Positions 1 through 11,040 of a stretch of DNA of 64,000 nt are shown in pieces (position 1 is the first letter of the stretch; every line of letters starts with the position of its first letter). The stretch is from Strongylocentrotus droebachiensis (lineage: Eukaryota > Echinodermata > Echinoidea > Camarodonta > Strongylocentrotidae), in the NCBI GenBank assembly GCA_035222895.1, contig JAVYIG010000114.1, forward strand, positions 201,001 to 265,000. Direction: 5' to 3'. The translations under genes were made by a program, and so were the position numbers. The notes beneath the pieces were generated by a model. The model searched no databases and was not told the origin of the DNA. It saw only the letters and a program-made list of their open reading frames with translations.

Positions 1-163
1 TCTCTCTCTCTCTCTTTCCCTCTGTCTCTCTCTTTCTTTCACTCTTTCTCTCTCTATCTCCCTCTCCCTCCTTCTTTCTCTCTCTCACCCCCCTCTCTCT
101 CTCTCTCCCTCTCTCTCTCTATATCTCCTCTCTCCCTCCCTCTTTCTCTCTCTTCCTCTTCAT
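1..163. repeat. (TC)n microsatellite, interrupted
   Basis: Nearly pure pyrimidine on the + strand: TC dinucleotides broken by CCC and TTT interruptions. It touches the left window edge, so its full length is unknown. The interruptions suggest an old tract. It is polypurine on the - strand and could form triplex DNA. Confidence 0.95.
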
Positions 164-369
164 AGATAAATGTGAGCTATCATGTACACTTCACAAATAT
201 GCCATGTTGTAAATATTTTCTGACCTCTGTCACAACGCTGCATAAACATTCCTGATACTGAAGCAGGGCGATTTCACACCATCCCACGTCGTCGAGCTTC
301 ATCATTTCAGATATTATTTCAGATTCTGACCCAGAAAGAAACCCCAGATATTCATTTCATACTTGCCTG

Positions 370-690
370 CAATAATAATGTAAAAATAATAATCTGGATG
401 TATGTAGCGCTTTAATATGAAATACCGTCTCCAAGCGCTTTACAGATATTATTTCTCCTGTCATCAGATTTATTCAGCAATATGTGCACTATCTCCACTC
501 CCTCAAGAGTATTCCTACCATACTACCATATGGTCACCGAGAGAGCATATGGTAGTTACAAACACAAAGGCTTTTGTCATCCTTACCAGGTACCCATTTC
601 TATCCTGGGTATGGAGTGGCAAATGTAGATTAATGCCTTGCCAAAGGACATTGGTGCTATGTCGGGATTGACCCCATGACCTTTGCATTT
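370..690 (-). repeat. SINE-like interspersed repeat, degenerate tRNA head
   Basis: Read on the - strand from about 690, a weak tRNA B-box-like GGTCAATCCC is followed by a body whose core (positions 621-646) is nearly identical to one at 54,417-54,442. The same order continues through a GGGTACCTGG motif. The far end carries AAAGCGCTTGGAGAC, then AAAGCGCTACATAC, then ATT-rich tail repeats, as in many deuterostome SINE/LINE 3' ends. The A box is not recognisable. Inside is a perfect 11-bp hairpin (522-532 with 546-556, core CCATATG/CATATGG). Family assignment is inference; shared order with two other copies in this window is what I see. Confidence 0.6.
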
Positions 691-1084
691 GAAAAAGCAT
701 GCAGAAAGTCAGGAATTATGAAACCCATCAAGTATTTGCGCTGTACAACAGCCACCAATATGAATATAATTTACACACATTTAAAAACAGCCAGGACTAG
801 AAATTATATGGTTCAGAAAATCATGAAATTCTTTACATAACAATTCAAACCCAAACTGGCAAATAACATGTCAACAATTCTAAAAAAAATCCAAAAGAGC
901 TTTGGTAAAAATTAAAATCCATAATTGCAATTAAATAAATACCAGAAAGTTCCCAACTGAACAGTAAGTCATCTTTACACTGCTCAACAATTATCCTAGT
1001 CATGTAGCTAAATGAAAAATGACTAGATTTTGTCAGGGGGCTGTTTTTGGATATTCGCATCACCAGAAATTTACCGGTATCACG
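691..1084. other. no feature seen
   Basis: AT-rich unique-looking sequence. I see no coding potential, RNA gene or repeat in it. Confidence 0.5.
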
Positions 1085-1226
1085 ATGAGTATATTCTCCC
1101 GTCCTCCTAACCATTCCCTATACCAGCCCCACCCCAACCCCTGCCCCATGCTTACCCCTACCCCATCGTATTACACCCCTGCCCCAAACTTCCCTCTCCT
1201 ATCCACCGCTGCACCCCCCCCCCCCC
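1085..1226. repeat. C-rich tract with quadruplex motif
   Basis: Runs of CCCC separated by one to five bases. At 1,127-1,147 there are four runs of four C with loops of 1, 2 and 2, so the - strand has a compact intramolecular G-quadruplex motif and the + strand an i-motif. A C14 tract closes the region at 1,213-1,226. No open frame of interest spans it. Confidence 0.75.
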
Positions 1227-2869
1227 AAATAGCAATAATTTTACTGAACTTAGGGTAAGTGTGAAGGACACCCTCTGAGATATCATGAGGCTGAGGCAAT
1301 GGACTTGGTGGTATTTCTTCATGACATGGTTTTTTTTATTGCTCTCAAAATATTTCTACCCAACCAGGTTTCCGGTAGCAATATGTCACCAACATGAGAT
1401 ACCTCGCGCCCAAACTCGGAGCAATGTTCAGGGGCGTATCCAGCATAAGGTGATGCCGGTGCCCCCCTCTTCCGTTCCCCCTGTTGAGGCACAGGGAAAA
1501 TGATCTTCAGCATACAGGGCTACCCATATAGGCCTACACCCTCCTCCTCCTCTTCCTCCGTCTAAGGAGAAGTCTTCCACCCCCCCCCCTTAAATTAATT
1601 TCCGGATATGCGCACTGATGTAGCAGATATGTTTTGGACCCCAAGAAAAATGTTTCGGAGAAAAGAAGCCAAAACAAGATATGCTGTGGAATGTTAAATA
1701 ATGTCTCTCATGTCACCATAAATAACCAAGACCACTTGTTGATTCAAGGTTGGTTACGATCCAATTTGTCAAAGAATCCTTTCAACATGTTAAGATTGCT
1801 AGAAGAATTGTCAACAGGTTTTCATTCTCACAGCCCCACCTTTTGGAAGGGGCAGGGGAGGGGGAGAGGGGAGGTGCCCCCAATTTTTTCCCATAAGGTT
1901 GTGTGAAAACAATGAAAGGAAACAAAAATCAGTTTTACTATGCATTTAATTCTTACTATTCATCCATAAATTTTTCATCAAGGCAAAATCGAGATGAAGT
2001 AAACCCAACAACAACAATAGAAAAGTTAAAAAAAAAAAAAACTGAGAAAGGTGTAGTGCGCTTGATATTCCTGTATCTTAAAACACACAGATGTATACAT
2101 GAGACTTCAATGTGGCCCTTGGTTACATAACCCTTAGATACAGCTACTCCCCCCCCCCCCCCCCCATTTGCGTTTCTTCTCCATATATTAAAAATACCTT
2201 CTTTGCCACTATTTTTTTTTTGGGGGGGGGGGGGGTTTGGGGCATTTTACTGATAATATGAACAGGGTTTAAATTAGACTAGTATCTTATTATCATCATA
2301 ATTAAACTTGGGATAATATGAAGTTTACTGCTATGTCAGCAAGTTAGATCCAAGACCCCCTCAACTAGTACCCTCCTCCCCTCTCCAATCTAAAAAGATC
2401 TTGTAACACACCTGCTGAGGTGAAAAAAATGGGGGCACGATTGGGGTCCATCTCCATGTTTATTTTATAAGTGGAAATTAATACAAAATTCTTAAATGTT
2501 GTTTCACTAAGAAAGTAAATCAAATTTAGAGATAATGCAAATAAGAGTGAAACTCTGACAGATGAACAGGTGAATGTAATAAATCAGTTGGTGGATCGTT
2601 TTAATTCTTATATATGTATCATTGGCAAATCAGCCCTACTCTGAGATACCTAATCAAAAAAAAATTACATGATGCAACATGAAAAAGAAGTCATTTGGAT
2701 CTCATTTTGGCATTTCTAAAGACCCCATTCCGCCCTCTTCTCTTTTTTCTTTCCTTTGGAATAAGCATCATCTTGTAAGGTGTGAGTCATGATGGGATCT
2801 CATCATCCTCGTTATCTCTTCCATATTCTAGAATGCTACTCTCCCATCTCAAGTAGGATTTCCTTGATA
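1227..2869. other. AT-rich sequence with homopolymer tracts
   Basis: No gene recognised. It contains C17 at 2,149-2,165 and a T10G14 junction at 2,212-2,235 followed by TTTGGGG. Short open frames here are interrupted and unlike any family I know. Confidence 0.5.
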
Positions 2870-3760
2870 TAATGGCAGAATAGCTTAGGGGCAGGCGGGC
2901 TCGTTGCCTGTGACCACTCCTAGCGGATGGGATGATCAGGGGACAAGCAGAGGAGACATTGTCAAACCTGTATCACTTCAATCCCTGCGAGCAAGAATTG
3001 AACTTTTCTCATCATTTCAGCGTTTTCCCACCGATTCCGCCAAACGTTTGGCAGTCGACCCACCCTGAATATTCATGAGTCTTGCCACGGGGCGAGGAGC
3101 AAGGTGGATGGTACGGTCGGGGATGCATCTATAGATGGATGGAGGGGACTGGGGTGGTGTGGACGGTGAGAGAGAAGGTGACGTAAAGAGCTAATTTTGT
3201 TATTCCAATGAGATGTAACAACATCTCGTCTTGTCACAGTCATCCCCGCATCTTCAGGTGGCTGTAGACAGCCTGGCGTCGGCCGGTACTCGATACGATG
3301 TATTCTAACACAAGAAGAACGGTGAGCCGCATCCGTGTCCGTTTATTCGGCCTTGTCTGCAAATTATTCAAATATCGGGTGAAGGACCGCTGGCGTGCGC
3401 GAAGCCGCGATCTCGGCTTTCCACCCACGCTGGGACGCTGGGACGAGCGTGCTCCACATTACCACCTTCTCCTAGCTGCTCCGCTAGCGCGGGGTAATCC
3501 GAACGGGTTTCCTTTCCCACACAGCTCTCGCTCGCTCTGCGCATCCCCCGAAGTTGCATAATGTATGCGAGGCTCCGGAGCACGCGGAAGACGCATGCTT
3601 GCAAATGGATTACACGCGGTACCCCCCTCCAGGGCCCTGCGCTATAGCATAGAAAACACTTTGCACACCTGAGTGACACATCTATTGCGAGGAGAGATAT
3701 TGTGTCATCGTGCAGGACTCCCGTCCCGGCGTAACGCGAGCCAAGCACTTGATAATAGTC
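2870..3760. promoter_or_regulatory. GC-richer island, candidate promoter or enhancer
   Basis: This stretch stands out from its AT-rich surroundings by higher G+C and many CpGs, especially 3,220-3,740. It holds a perfect 14-bp palindrome GCCAAACGTTTGGC at 3,039-3,052, an octamer-like ATTCATGAG near 3,070, a TGACGTAA-like site near 3,179 and a 7-bp stem (GAGATGT/ACATCTC) near 3,210-3,228. Open frames of 87 aa (+) and 126 aa (-) overlap here, but neither resembles a known family, and high GC alone lengthens chance frames. It could be a first exon and promoter or a conserved enhancer. The call rests on composition and motif density only. Confidence 0.3.
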
Positions 3761-4680
3761 AGCTAAGAGGTGTCAACGGCCTTGGCGCGTGATCCTTTGG
3801 CAAGGGGCCCTCTATCACAAGCCAAAATTTCATCGATTGTGTCAGACATTTCAAAAGCTTCAGAAAAAAAAATTCCCTCAGTCCCACATCATATAATCTG
3901 GTGTAGTGTCAGGGGGCACCTCAAGCTGGAGTATAACACGAGGGTTCCCGCAAGACTCCATCCATCATGCAATTGCTGAAATTATTGATGAGCTGGATGT
4001 GTAGGCATATGTTCAGATTGCATGGCTGGTGTCTGTCATGCATATTGATAAGTTCCAGGAAAAAACAAAACCACTAGCACAGATAATAGCACACAACATA
4101 CACAACAAAGGAGATAAAACCCTTCTTTTTATGCACATGAACATAACATCATTGGATTACTGACAAGTGAACAAAATATCTTCTGGGCTTTTTCCCCGAT
4201 AAAAAGAAAAATAGCTCAACACTGCATAACCCTGGCGTAAGCTAAGTAAATGTAAGACATGCACTTGTGCAACAACTAATCTGTGTTGGAAAAAAACATA
4301 ATAACATAATGGTGAAAGATTCAGGATTGCCAATTCAATACAAAATAATAATAAATAATTAATTTTAAGTACTACCAACTGACAGGCAAAAATCAACTTC
4401 GGTGTTATATGATAACAAGTAGCTACGTACATGTAGGTTGAACGTATAGAACATTAATTTGATTAAACAGCTATATTTGTACCAAAACAGTGGGTTGGTT
4501 GTTTATGTGTATATATTTATAGATATATATGTAAAGGAAAATTAATTCACATCACAAATATTTCATAAAACTGAAAGCAGATTAATTTATTCTTACCTTA
4601 TATTTATTATTTGTTTGCTCAGCTGCGTTGTTAGTTCCTGTTTCAAAAGATGTATGATGAAATCATGCTGCAATGTATGA
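3761..4680. other. no feature seen
   Basis: AT-rich sequence without recognisable genes or repeats. Confidence 0.45.
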
Positions 4681-4682
4681 AG

Positions 4683-4715
4683 CAAAGAAAGGGAGAGAGA
4701 GGGAGAGAGAGAGAC

Positions 4716-4774
<59 letters not shown>

Positions 4775-4988
4775 GAGAGGGATAGAGAAAGAGAGAAAAA
4801 GGGGTGAGAGAGAGAGAGAGAAAGAGAAAGAAAGAGAAAGAGAGAGAAAGAGAAATAAGGGAGAGAAAGAGAGTGGATGAGAGACAAGAGAAATAGAAAT
4901 TGAAAGAGATAGATAGAAAGAAAGAGGAAGAGACAAAGAGAGAAAAGGGAGAGAGAGAGAGAGAGAGAGGGAGCGAGAGAGAGAAAGT
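4683..4988. repeat. (GA)n microsatellite block
   Basis: About 300 bp of almost pure purine with GA, GAAA and GGGA variants. The open frames on both strands (ER/LS repeats) are by-products of the dinucleotide repeat. Confidence 0.95.
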
Positions 4989-5683
4989 TAGTAACGTTAA
5001 CTCACATCTACAATACTTCAAACTAAGAATTGGCAAACATATGCTATTAATACAGAATTCCAATCCCACACATATCTTAGTGTTATATCCATTTATCTTG
5101 TCTTTTACATTACTTTCAATAGAATCTGCTTTCCATAATTTTGTCTTGTAAAGTCATTCCTCTTTACTAATCCAAATTTCTCAGTACAGTGAATATAAAT
5201 TCAGATGTGCTAAGTATTCACTATTCATAAGATCTCATCGAAGCACTTAACTCCTGTAAAAATCTATCCTAGATAAAAGGCTGTTAGTGATGATAATAAT
5301 AATGATCATGATTTTATGTTGAAAACTGAAGACATTTCTTTTTGTTTCAAATCAGGGTTTTCTTTGCAGCCTTTAGGCAAAGAGCATAATTTATTTTAGA
5401 TAAAAGACCACTTTCAAGAATATCAAATCAATGAGGCTGCCTTCAAAGACTTTCATCAGCCTTTACACACTTGGCATTCAAAATGAAAGGCAAGTAGAGA
5501 TTTAGTTCATGAGTTGAGAGAATAGCAAGCAAAATAATGGATAAAATGTGATTATCATAAAAGGGGCGAGAGTGGGAGTCAAGCGAACACCTAGAATCCA
5601 TATTTGTCATGTCCAGCTTCCATGTGCACTTAAAAGAATTTGACATTCAAGACATCTCCGCAGACATGACAGAACATTACAAA
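4989..5683. other. no feature seen
   Basis: AT-rich and unique-looking. No coding or repeat signature recognised. Confidence 0.45.
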
Positions 5684-5715
5684 TCAGCGATTTCTTTTCC
5701 ATTAGAAATCGCTGA
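5684..5715. other. perfect 12-bp stem-loop
   Basis: TCAGCGATTTCT and AGAAATCGCTGA pair perfectly around an 8-base loop. There is no T-run or CTRR terminus next to it, so it is neither an obvious terminator nor a helitron end. It could be a solo hairpin or the core of a decayed palindromic element. Confidence 0.7.
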
Positions 5716-7566
5716 ATGAAATCAAAGTGTGTCCCTATTTCATCTCTTCTTCTTCTTCAAGATTTCCCTTTTTCTTTCTTTCTTTCAAAGGCCGTTACTC
5801 ACATAGAAACTTTTGTATTGACCCTTTCACATCAGACATTTGTGAAGGGTCCATATTTATACTATTATCTGTTATTCCTTTTATCAATTTTATCAATTTA
5901 CCCTTTTTCTCTTAACAGAATAGTAATAGCAAGATAGCAACCCAGCTACTCACAGTATACACTATAGAACAAATACACACCCATCTTTATGGGACAGATC
6001 TGTTCCTTCATCTCCCCCCCCCCCCAAAAAAAGAGAGAGATTATTGTTTATAAGTCTTGTTACATGACATATGAGAACTGCTAGCAAGGGAAAAGATAAA
6101 GTTGCCAATTTTTACTAGGTCAAATTAAATATTAAAAGTACTAACTACTAACCCTAAATCACAATTATTAAAACTTTCACTGATCTGTTTAACTATTAAT
6201 ATATTTAATTGATTTTTATCATTATTTTGTCTGCTCTTATTTAACTAAATTGATGTCAGGGTGGACAATCTTCATTACACAATGTCACACAATGGCTATA
6301 TTATAGAAACAACATAAATATGCATTTTCTATTAAAATGTCTCCCATTACAATTAATTCCATTTCCGCCCCCTCACCGAGCTGCTCAATCACCCATGAAT
6401 CTACCAATCCATTCTGACGTCAAAACATGTCAGTACCATTTACAGATCTCTGCAAAAACTCGCTTATATAAACTGTATAAACCATTCCTGAACACACTAT
6501 GAATTTATTCTGCATAGATATCACATGAAACGGAATGTGAGGCATTTGTGGTTTAGAGTATTGTTACAATTAAAAGGGTGGTCAAATATTTTGGTAAAAA
6601 TAACAATTACTTTAACTATAAGTATAAGACCGTTTTATGACGTTTAAAATGTATTGGATAGTCAGTGTTTGTCATAGATTTATGCTAATGAGTCTTCTTG
6701 ATTTTCTTGGATCCAATACCTGTTCTAAATAATTCACTTGTATTGGTATAGTTCTATCATTAGCATTACCACTGATATATGACTGGCCCTTGATATATAT
6801 ATATCTCTCTCCCTCTTCCTCTCTCTCTGAAATATTTTTAACACTTTTCATCAATCTTGGACGTTATAAAACAAAACCAAGACAAAACACATCAAACTCA
6901 AACACAGAGAAAAAGCAAAGAAATACATGGTTTTGCTAAAAAAAATTTATAAAAAAATAAAAAATCTCTCTGGTTCATTGTAATTACTTCTGTCACCAGT
7001 CAGCCCAATTAATGAACATATCCATGTATTGATTCAAAGTGAACAAACTTCATTAATGTAAAAAAACGAAAACAAAAATGAAAAATGTTAATTCGCTATT
7101 TCTGTAACTAATCCTTACACACAAGTAGCCCTTTAGATTTTGATGGACAGACCTGGATATTTTTTCTCATGTGAATGGGGGATCTGTGACTTCTCCCTTA
7201 TTTGATGCGCTAGCACAACCATGTCACATCCTACATCAATAATTCGGCCATTTTCTGTGAAGGCTGGCAGTCTTCAATTTCACTGATTGCAAGTCATGAA
7301 ATTTTCAGAGAGTAAAAAGAGAACTTAGTGAGGTGGCTTTCAAGATGAATTCACATCCCTCGCACTGTGGGATATCAAATTATTCGGTTTCTTTGAGTTT
7401 AAAATGAATTTGAAATCAATTGCTGCAATTATGTTGTAAAGTGGTGGTATATTTTTGAAACTGAGAGAAAAGAATAACCTTGTTAACCTCTGTTTTGTAT
7501 GTAAATTAGCTGTTGTTTTTCTGCACAGGCTCCCGTCTAACCTTGATAAATCAGTAAAGGTATCTT
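5716..7566. other. AT-rich sequence, no gene seen
   Basis: Contains a C12A7 homopolymer junction (6,014-6,032) and a short TA/CT tract near 6,790-6,830. Otherwise I see nothing to annotate. Confidence 0.45.
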
Positions 7567-7823
7567 TTAAAGAGGTTGGGTGTCTTTGTCTCAGATTCTA
7601 AACAAAATCCTGGAATTAGCTCATGCTGCAATCATAATTATAAACCTTTAGGTCAGTCAGGAATTCCACAACATTTACAAGCTGATCGCCCATCTGATTA
7701 TCAAGAAATTTTATGATTGGAATTCAAATTTTTTTAGGGCTTCAATATTACACCATATCACAGACGCTGATAAGACATAGGGCCATGCATCTCAGATTTG
7801 CCATTGTTAAACAATGCCTTTAA
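7567..7823 (+). mobile_element. MITE family 1, internally deleted copy
   Basis: Shares long blocks with the two elements at 12,911-13,293 and 13,586-13,970: a block around TTTAGGTCAGTCAGGAA, then one around TTACACCATATCACAGAC. It is shorter (257 versus ~385 bp) because the middle segment present in the other two is missing. It starts TTAAAGAGG and ends GCCTTTAA, matching the family ends. No transposase frame, so non-autonomous. Confidence 0.8.
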
Positions 7824-7965
7824 AAGAAAATTGTCTCAAAGAGACGCAATTTCAAAATGAATTTCTTTATCATCATGGCTCTTTCCATCGTGAAGGGTTG
7901 TTAAATTTGATATTTGAAACATTGATAAGTTTCGAAAGCAGTTGAGTTGTTCATCAATTCATCTT

Positions 7966-8040
7966 AAAGGGGAAGTCCACCCTGATATCAACTTCCAGAC
8001 AATTGCTCATTGAATCTTCCTCTGTATCCCTCCCTCCAGT
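7966..8040 (+). mobile_element. fragment of a GGGGAAGTCCACC repeat
   Basis: Opens with TTAAAGGGGAAGTCCACCC. The same opening occurs near 31,274 and 31,663. Only the first ~75 bp precede the element at 8,041, so it is truncated or interrupted by it. I associate this opening motif with echinoid repeats, from memory and unverified. Confidence 0.5.
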
Positions 8041-8495
8041 CCCCTGCGTTCAATTGACACTTTTTCACTCTAGAATCCGCGTTTTCAAAGACGTTAAGTT
8101 TAAAACACGGTTGTGTTCAAGCGATTTTTTTGTCGGTCGTAAAGATTAACATGTTTAAAAACACAAACATGAAGCGCTGAAAGAGATGCGTTTGTATCAT
8201 GATTCTACAGAATCACGGTCGCTAAAATTCACTTGAACGAACGGAGATCTCAATCATGATTCTATGATGTCATTATCGTGGCCTATTCCGGTTTGACCGC
8301 AGCGAAGTTGACTATACTTCCTGGGTCAAACTGCACAGTGTGATGAGTAGGGGCTGGGCTTGAAATGAGCGAGAATCAGCGTTGATGAAAATCACTTGAA
8401 CGCTCTCCCGCAGTAACCATGTTTTTAACGGCGTTTTGATTTGTGATTCATGTTTGTGATTCTAGCTTTTAAAAATCGCCTGAACGCACCCTCTA
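8041..8495 (+). mobile_element. MITE family 3 with subterminal GTTCAAGCGAT repeats
   Basis: The whole ~455 bp matches, in reverse orientation, the element at 32,066-32,563. Both ends carry a GCGTTCA core: CCCTGCGTTCAATTGACAC on the left and, reversed, GGGTGCGTTCAGGCGATTT on the right. TTCAAGCGATTTTT-like motifs recur internally in both orientations. Short TIRs plus many subterminal repeats recall hAT-type non-autonomous elements, but I found no 8-bp target duplication. No coding frame. Confidence 0.7.
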
Positions 8496-9137
8496 ACCCC
8501 CATTTCACTCCGTATAACTCACTCACCACGACCACATTTTCCAAAAGTACATTTGTCTAGACCCAGATAAGAAGGCGATTTCTTTAGTTTACGGTCCCAG
8601 CCAAAACAAAAGCACGCCCTAATGCACTGGTTTGATGACTGAGCTGGCAGGAGTGTACAAAGGATGTAGATTGGGCGTTGCGGGTGGGGGTAGGTTAGAG
8701 TGTGGATAGATGTTTGAGAAATGCCCCCCCCCTTTTCCATCAAGTTCTTATACGAGACTGTTATACCATAGTTGATTTACAAGTAGTGATGTTGCGATAG
8801 ACTGGTTTACCATTTAAACGGATTCAAATGTTATGCATAATTTTTAAACTAGGGTTGCTGAGGCTTGTCTGACATATCAACAAGTAATGTATGCATACTA
8901 GATTCCACGTATTGTAGCTCATTCAATAATAATATGTTAATGGAATACCTCGCCACTAGGTCCAGAGGAAAGAAAAATCCATAAATCTATAGATAGTTAA
9001 CTGGTCCATTACCTTTAAAATGAACACAATGGCTCAGGATAACAGTATTACTAATAGTAATACCGAAAGAAAATGTGCTGGAGATATCAAAGATATTTGC
9101 AACATTCATCAAATCTTTTGAAACATGATTCTTGTCT
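8496..9137. other. no feature seen
   Basis: Contains a C9 run at 8,724-8,732; otherwise AT-rich with no recognised gene. Confidence 0.4.
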
Positions 9138-9566
9138 AGGTGTGGCTACACCGTACTTAAGAGTTTACTGTAATCCGGGCATGGTTCTGCTCATATTAAA
9201 ATGTTTTTTTTAAAAACCGTTATTATTGCCTCTTTGTATACACACCATAATAAAAGTTTGACTGTATTTTAGTCATCTCTTTGCTTTACATTAAAATGTT
9301 TTTAAAACGTGATTATTACCTCTTAGGCTCTGTGTGCAGACACACCATAATGAAAGTTTCCTGTAATCCAGTAATGGTTTTGCTTTACAAAGAAATGTTA
9401 TAAAAGCTTGATTATTGCCTCTGTGTGGAAACACCTTAATGAAAGTTTACTGTAATCCAGTCATGGGGCTGCTCATTATCAAATGTTATAAAAAAAACTG
9501 GATTATTGCCTCTGTGTGGACACGCCATGATGAAAGTTTACTGTACTCCAACCATTACTGTTCTTT
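9138..9566 (+). repeat. minisatellite, ~93-bp unit, about 5 copies
   Basis: Unit landmarks recur at about 9,139, 9,232, 9,331, 9,421 and 9,512: a TGTG-TGG-ACACACC-like opening, then AAAGTTTACTGTAATCCAG, then GCTTGATTATTGCCTCTG. Copies are diverged at the left and more alike at the right, suggesting newer growth at the right end. Confidence 0.85.
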
Positions 9567-9702
9567 CATCACGACTCTCATCAAGTCCACTCCTTGAAAT
9601 GTTCAATGCAATCAAACATAATTACTTCCCCCCCTCTCTTTCTCTCTTTCTCTCTTCCCACTCCAAACAACCACATTCCCACTCTATAAGCACACTCCAT
9701 TT

Positions 9703-10082
9703 TTAAAGATGAAGTTGAGTTCTGGTCATGTGATTGCATTGTGAAAGAAACGGTGTGGAATCGACCTGAAAAGCATATAAGAATTTGTGTGTATTGCAAG
9801 GTTCTGGAATCATCAAAATGATAATAAATTTGGCCAAGTCTTGGTAAAGTTACAAACACTGTACACAGAAAGATGTATATGGGACTACACGAACACGTGG
9901 CGTAAAAATCCTACCCTGGATTTTTACAATGTTACATGACATATTTAGAATATGAAGGCATTTGAAGAGCCATGCTTTTCAGGGAACATGTCTTATCTGA
10001 TGTTCTTCCCATTTGCATAATAAGAATGATAACGTTCACAAATTATTTTTCACCTCTTCCCAGAACTCGACCTTCTCTTTAA
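9703..10082 (+). mobile_element. MITE family 2 (TTAA-flanked), 380 bp
   Basis: Same family as 18,500, 19,540 and 55,212. It begins TTAAAGATGAAGTTGAGTTC and ends GAACTCGACCTTCTCTTTAA, with a shared core around GTACACAGAAAGATGTATAT. TIRs are more diverged than in the 55-kb copy, so it is older. No transposase. Confidence 0.85.
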
Positions 10083-10436
10083 CCTCATGCACATAAAGCA
10101 AAATTGATTGAAGGCCCTCCATCCCTCTCCAATTTTCCAAATATAATTCTTCATTAATCTCATCTATATTTTAGTTTGCTCTTCTGGAAAACCACACACT
10201 TTGGGGTGCACAAAATGTTTGGAAAATCAGTGAGTGGTTCAGATTAGCAAAAAAAGGATCATAATAGGATAAGACAAATTTCACAAAATAAATGGATCAT
10301 ATTACTAAACAATTCATGAACATTTGTTACCGTATAAATGGCCTTCCTTAACAACATGTGAAAGTTTTGTGCTGTGGAAGATTCTGGTTTTAAAGCAAGT
10401 AATGTGGTGCTGTTGTTTCAAATATGGGATACTTTC
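10083..10436. other. no feature seen
   Basis: AT-rich; nothing recognised. Confidence 0.4.
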
Positions 10437-11040
10437 AGTAATAGTGGTAGAAGTAGAAGTAGTAGAAGTAGAAGTAGAAGTAGTAGTAGTAGTAGAAGTA
10501 GAAGTAGAAGTAGTAGTAGTAGTAAAAGTAGAAATAGTAGTAGTAGAAGAAGAAGAAGAAGTAGAAATAAAAGTAGAAGTAGAAATAGAACAAGTAGAAG
10601 TAGTAGGAGTAGAAGTAGTAGAAGTAGAAGAAGTAGAAGTACAAGTAGAAGTAGAAATAGAACAAGTAGAAGAAGTAGTAGGAGTAGAAGTAGTAGAAGT
10701 AGAAGAAGTAGAAGTAAAAGTAGAAGTAGAAATAGAACAAGTAGTAGAAGTAGTAGAAGTAGTAGTAGTAGAAGTAGTAGTAGTAGTATAAGTAGTATTA
10801 GAAGTAGTAGTAGAAGAAGTAGTAGAAGAAGTAGAAGTAGTAGTAGAAGTATTAGTAGAAAAGTAGTAAAAGTAGTAGTAGAAAAGTAGTAGAAGAAGTA
10901 GAAAGTAGAAGAAGAAGTAGAAGTAGAAGTAGAAGTAGAAGTAGAAGAAGTAGAAGAAGAAGTAGTAGTAGAAGTAGTAGTAGTAGCAGTACTTAGCAGT
11001 AGTGATGGTGGTAGAAGTAGTAACAGAAAGGAAGCAGCAG
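10437..11040 (+). repeat. (AGTAGA)n/(AGT)n compound microsatellite
   Basis: About 600 bp of AGT and AGA triplets with AAA, GAA and GGA variants. The 3-bp period leaves frames open as SR-rich, VE-rich and FY-rich stretches on both strands. I do not call these genes: the SR-protein look follows from the repeat. Confidence 0.95.

Noticed and set aside
4593..5069. 158-aa (LS)n-rich frame on the - strand
   Set aside because: Produced by the (GA)n microsatellite.
10374..10889. 171-aa SR-rich open frame resembling a splicing-factor RS domain
   Set aside because: It is the direct translation of an (AGTAGA)n microsatellite; the other frames are equally open and repetitive.
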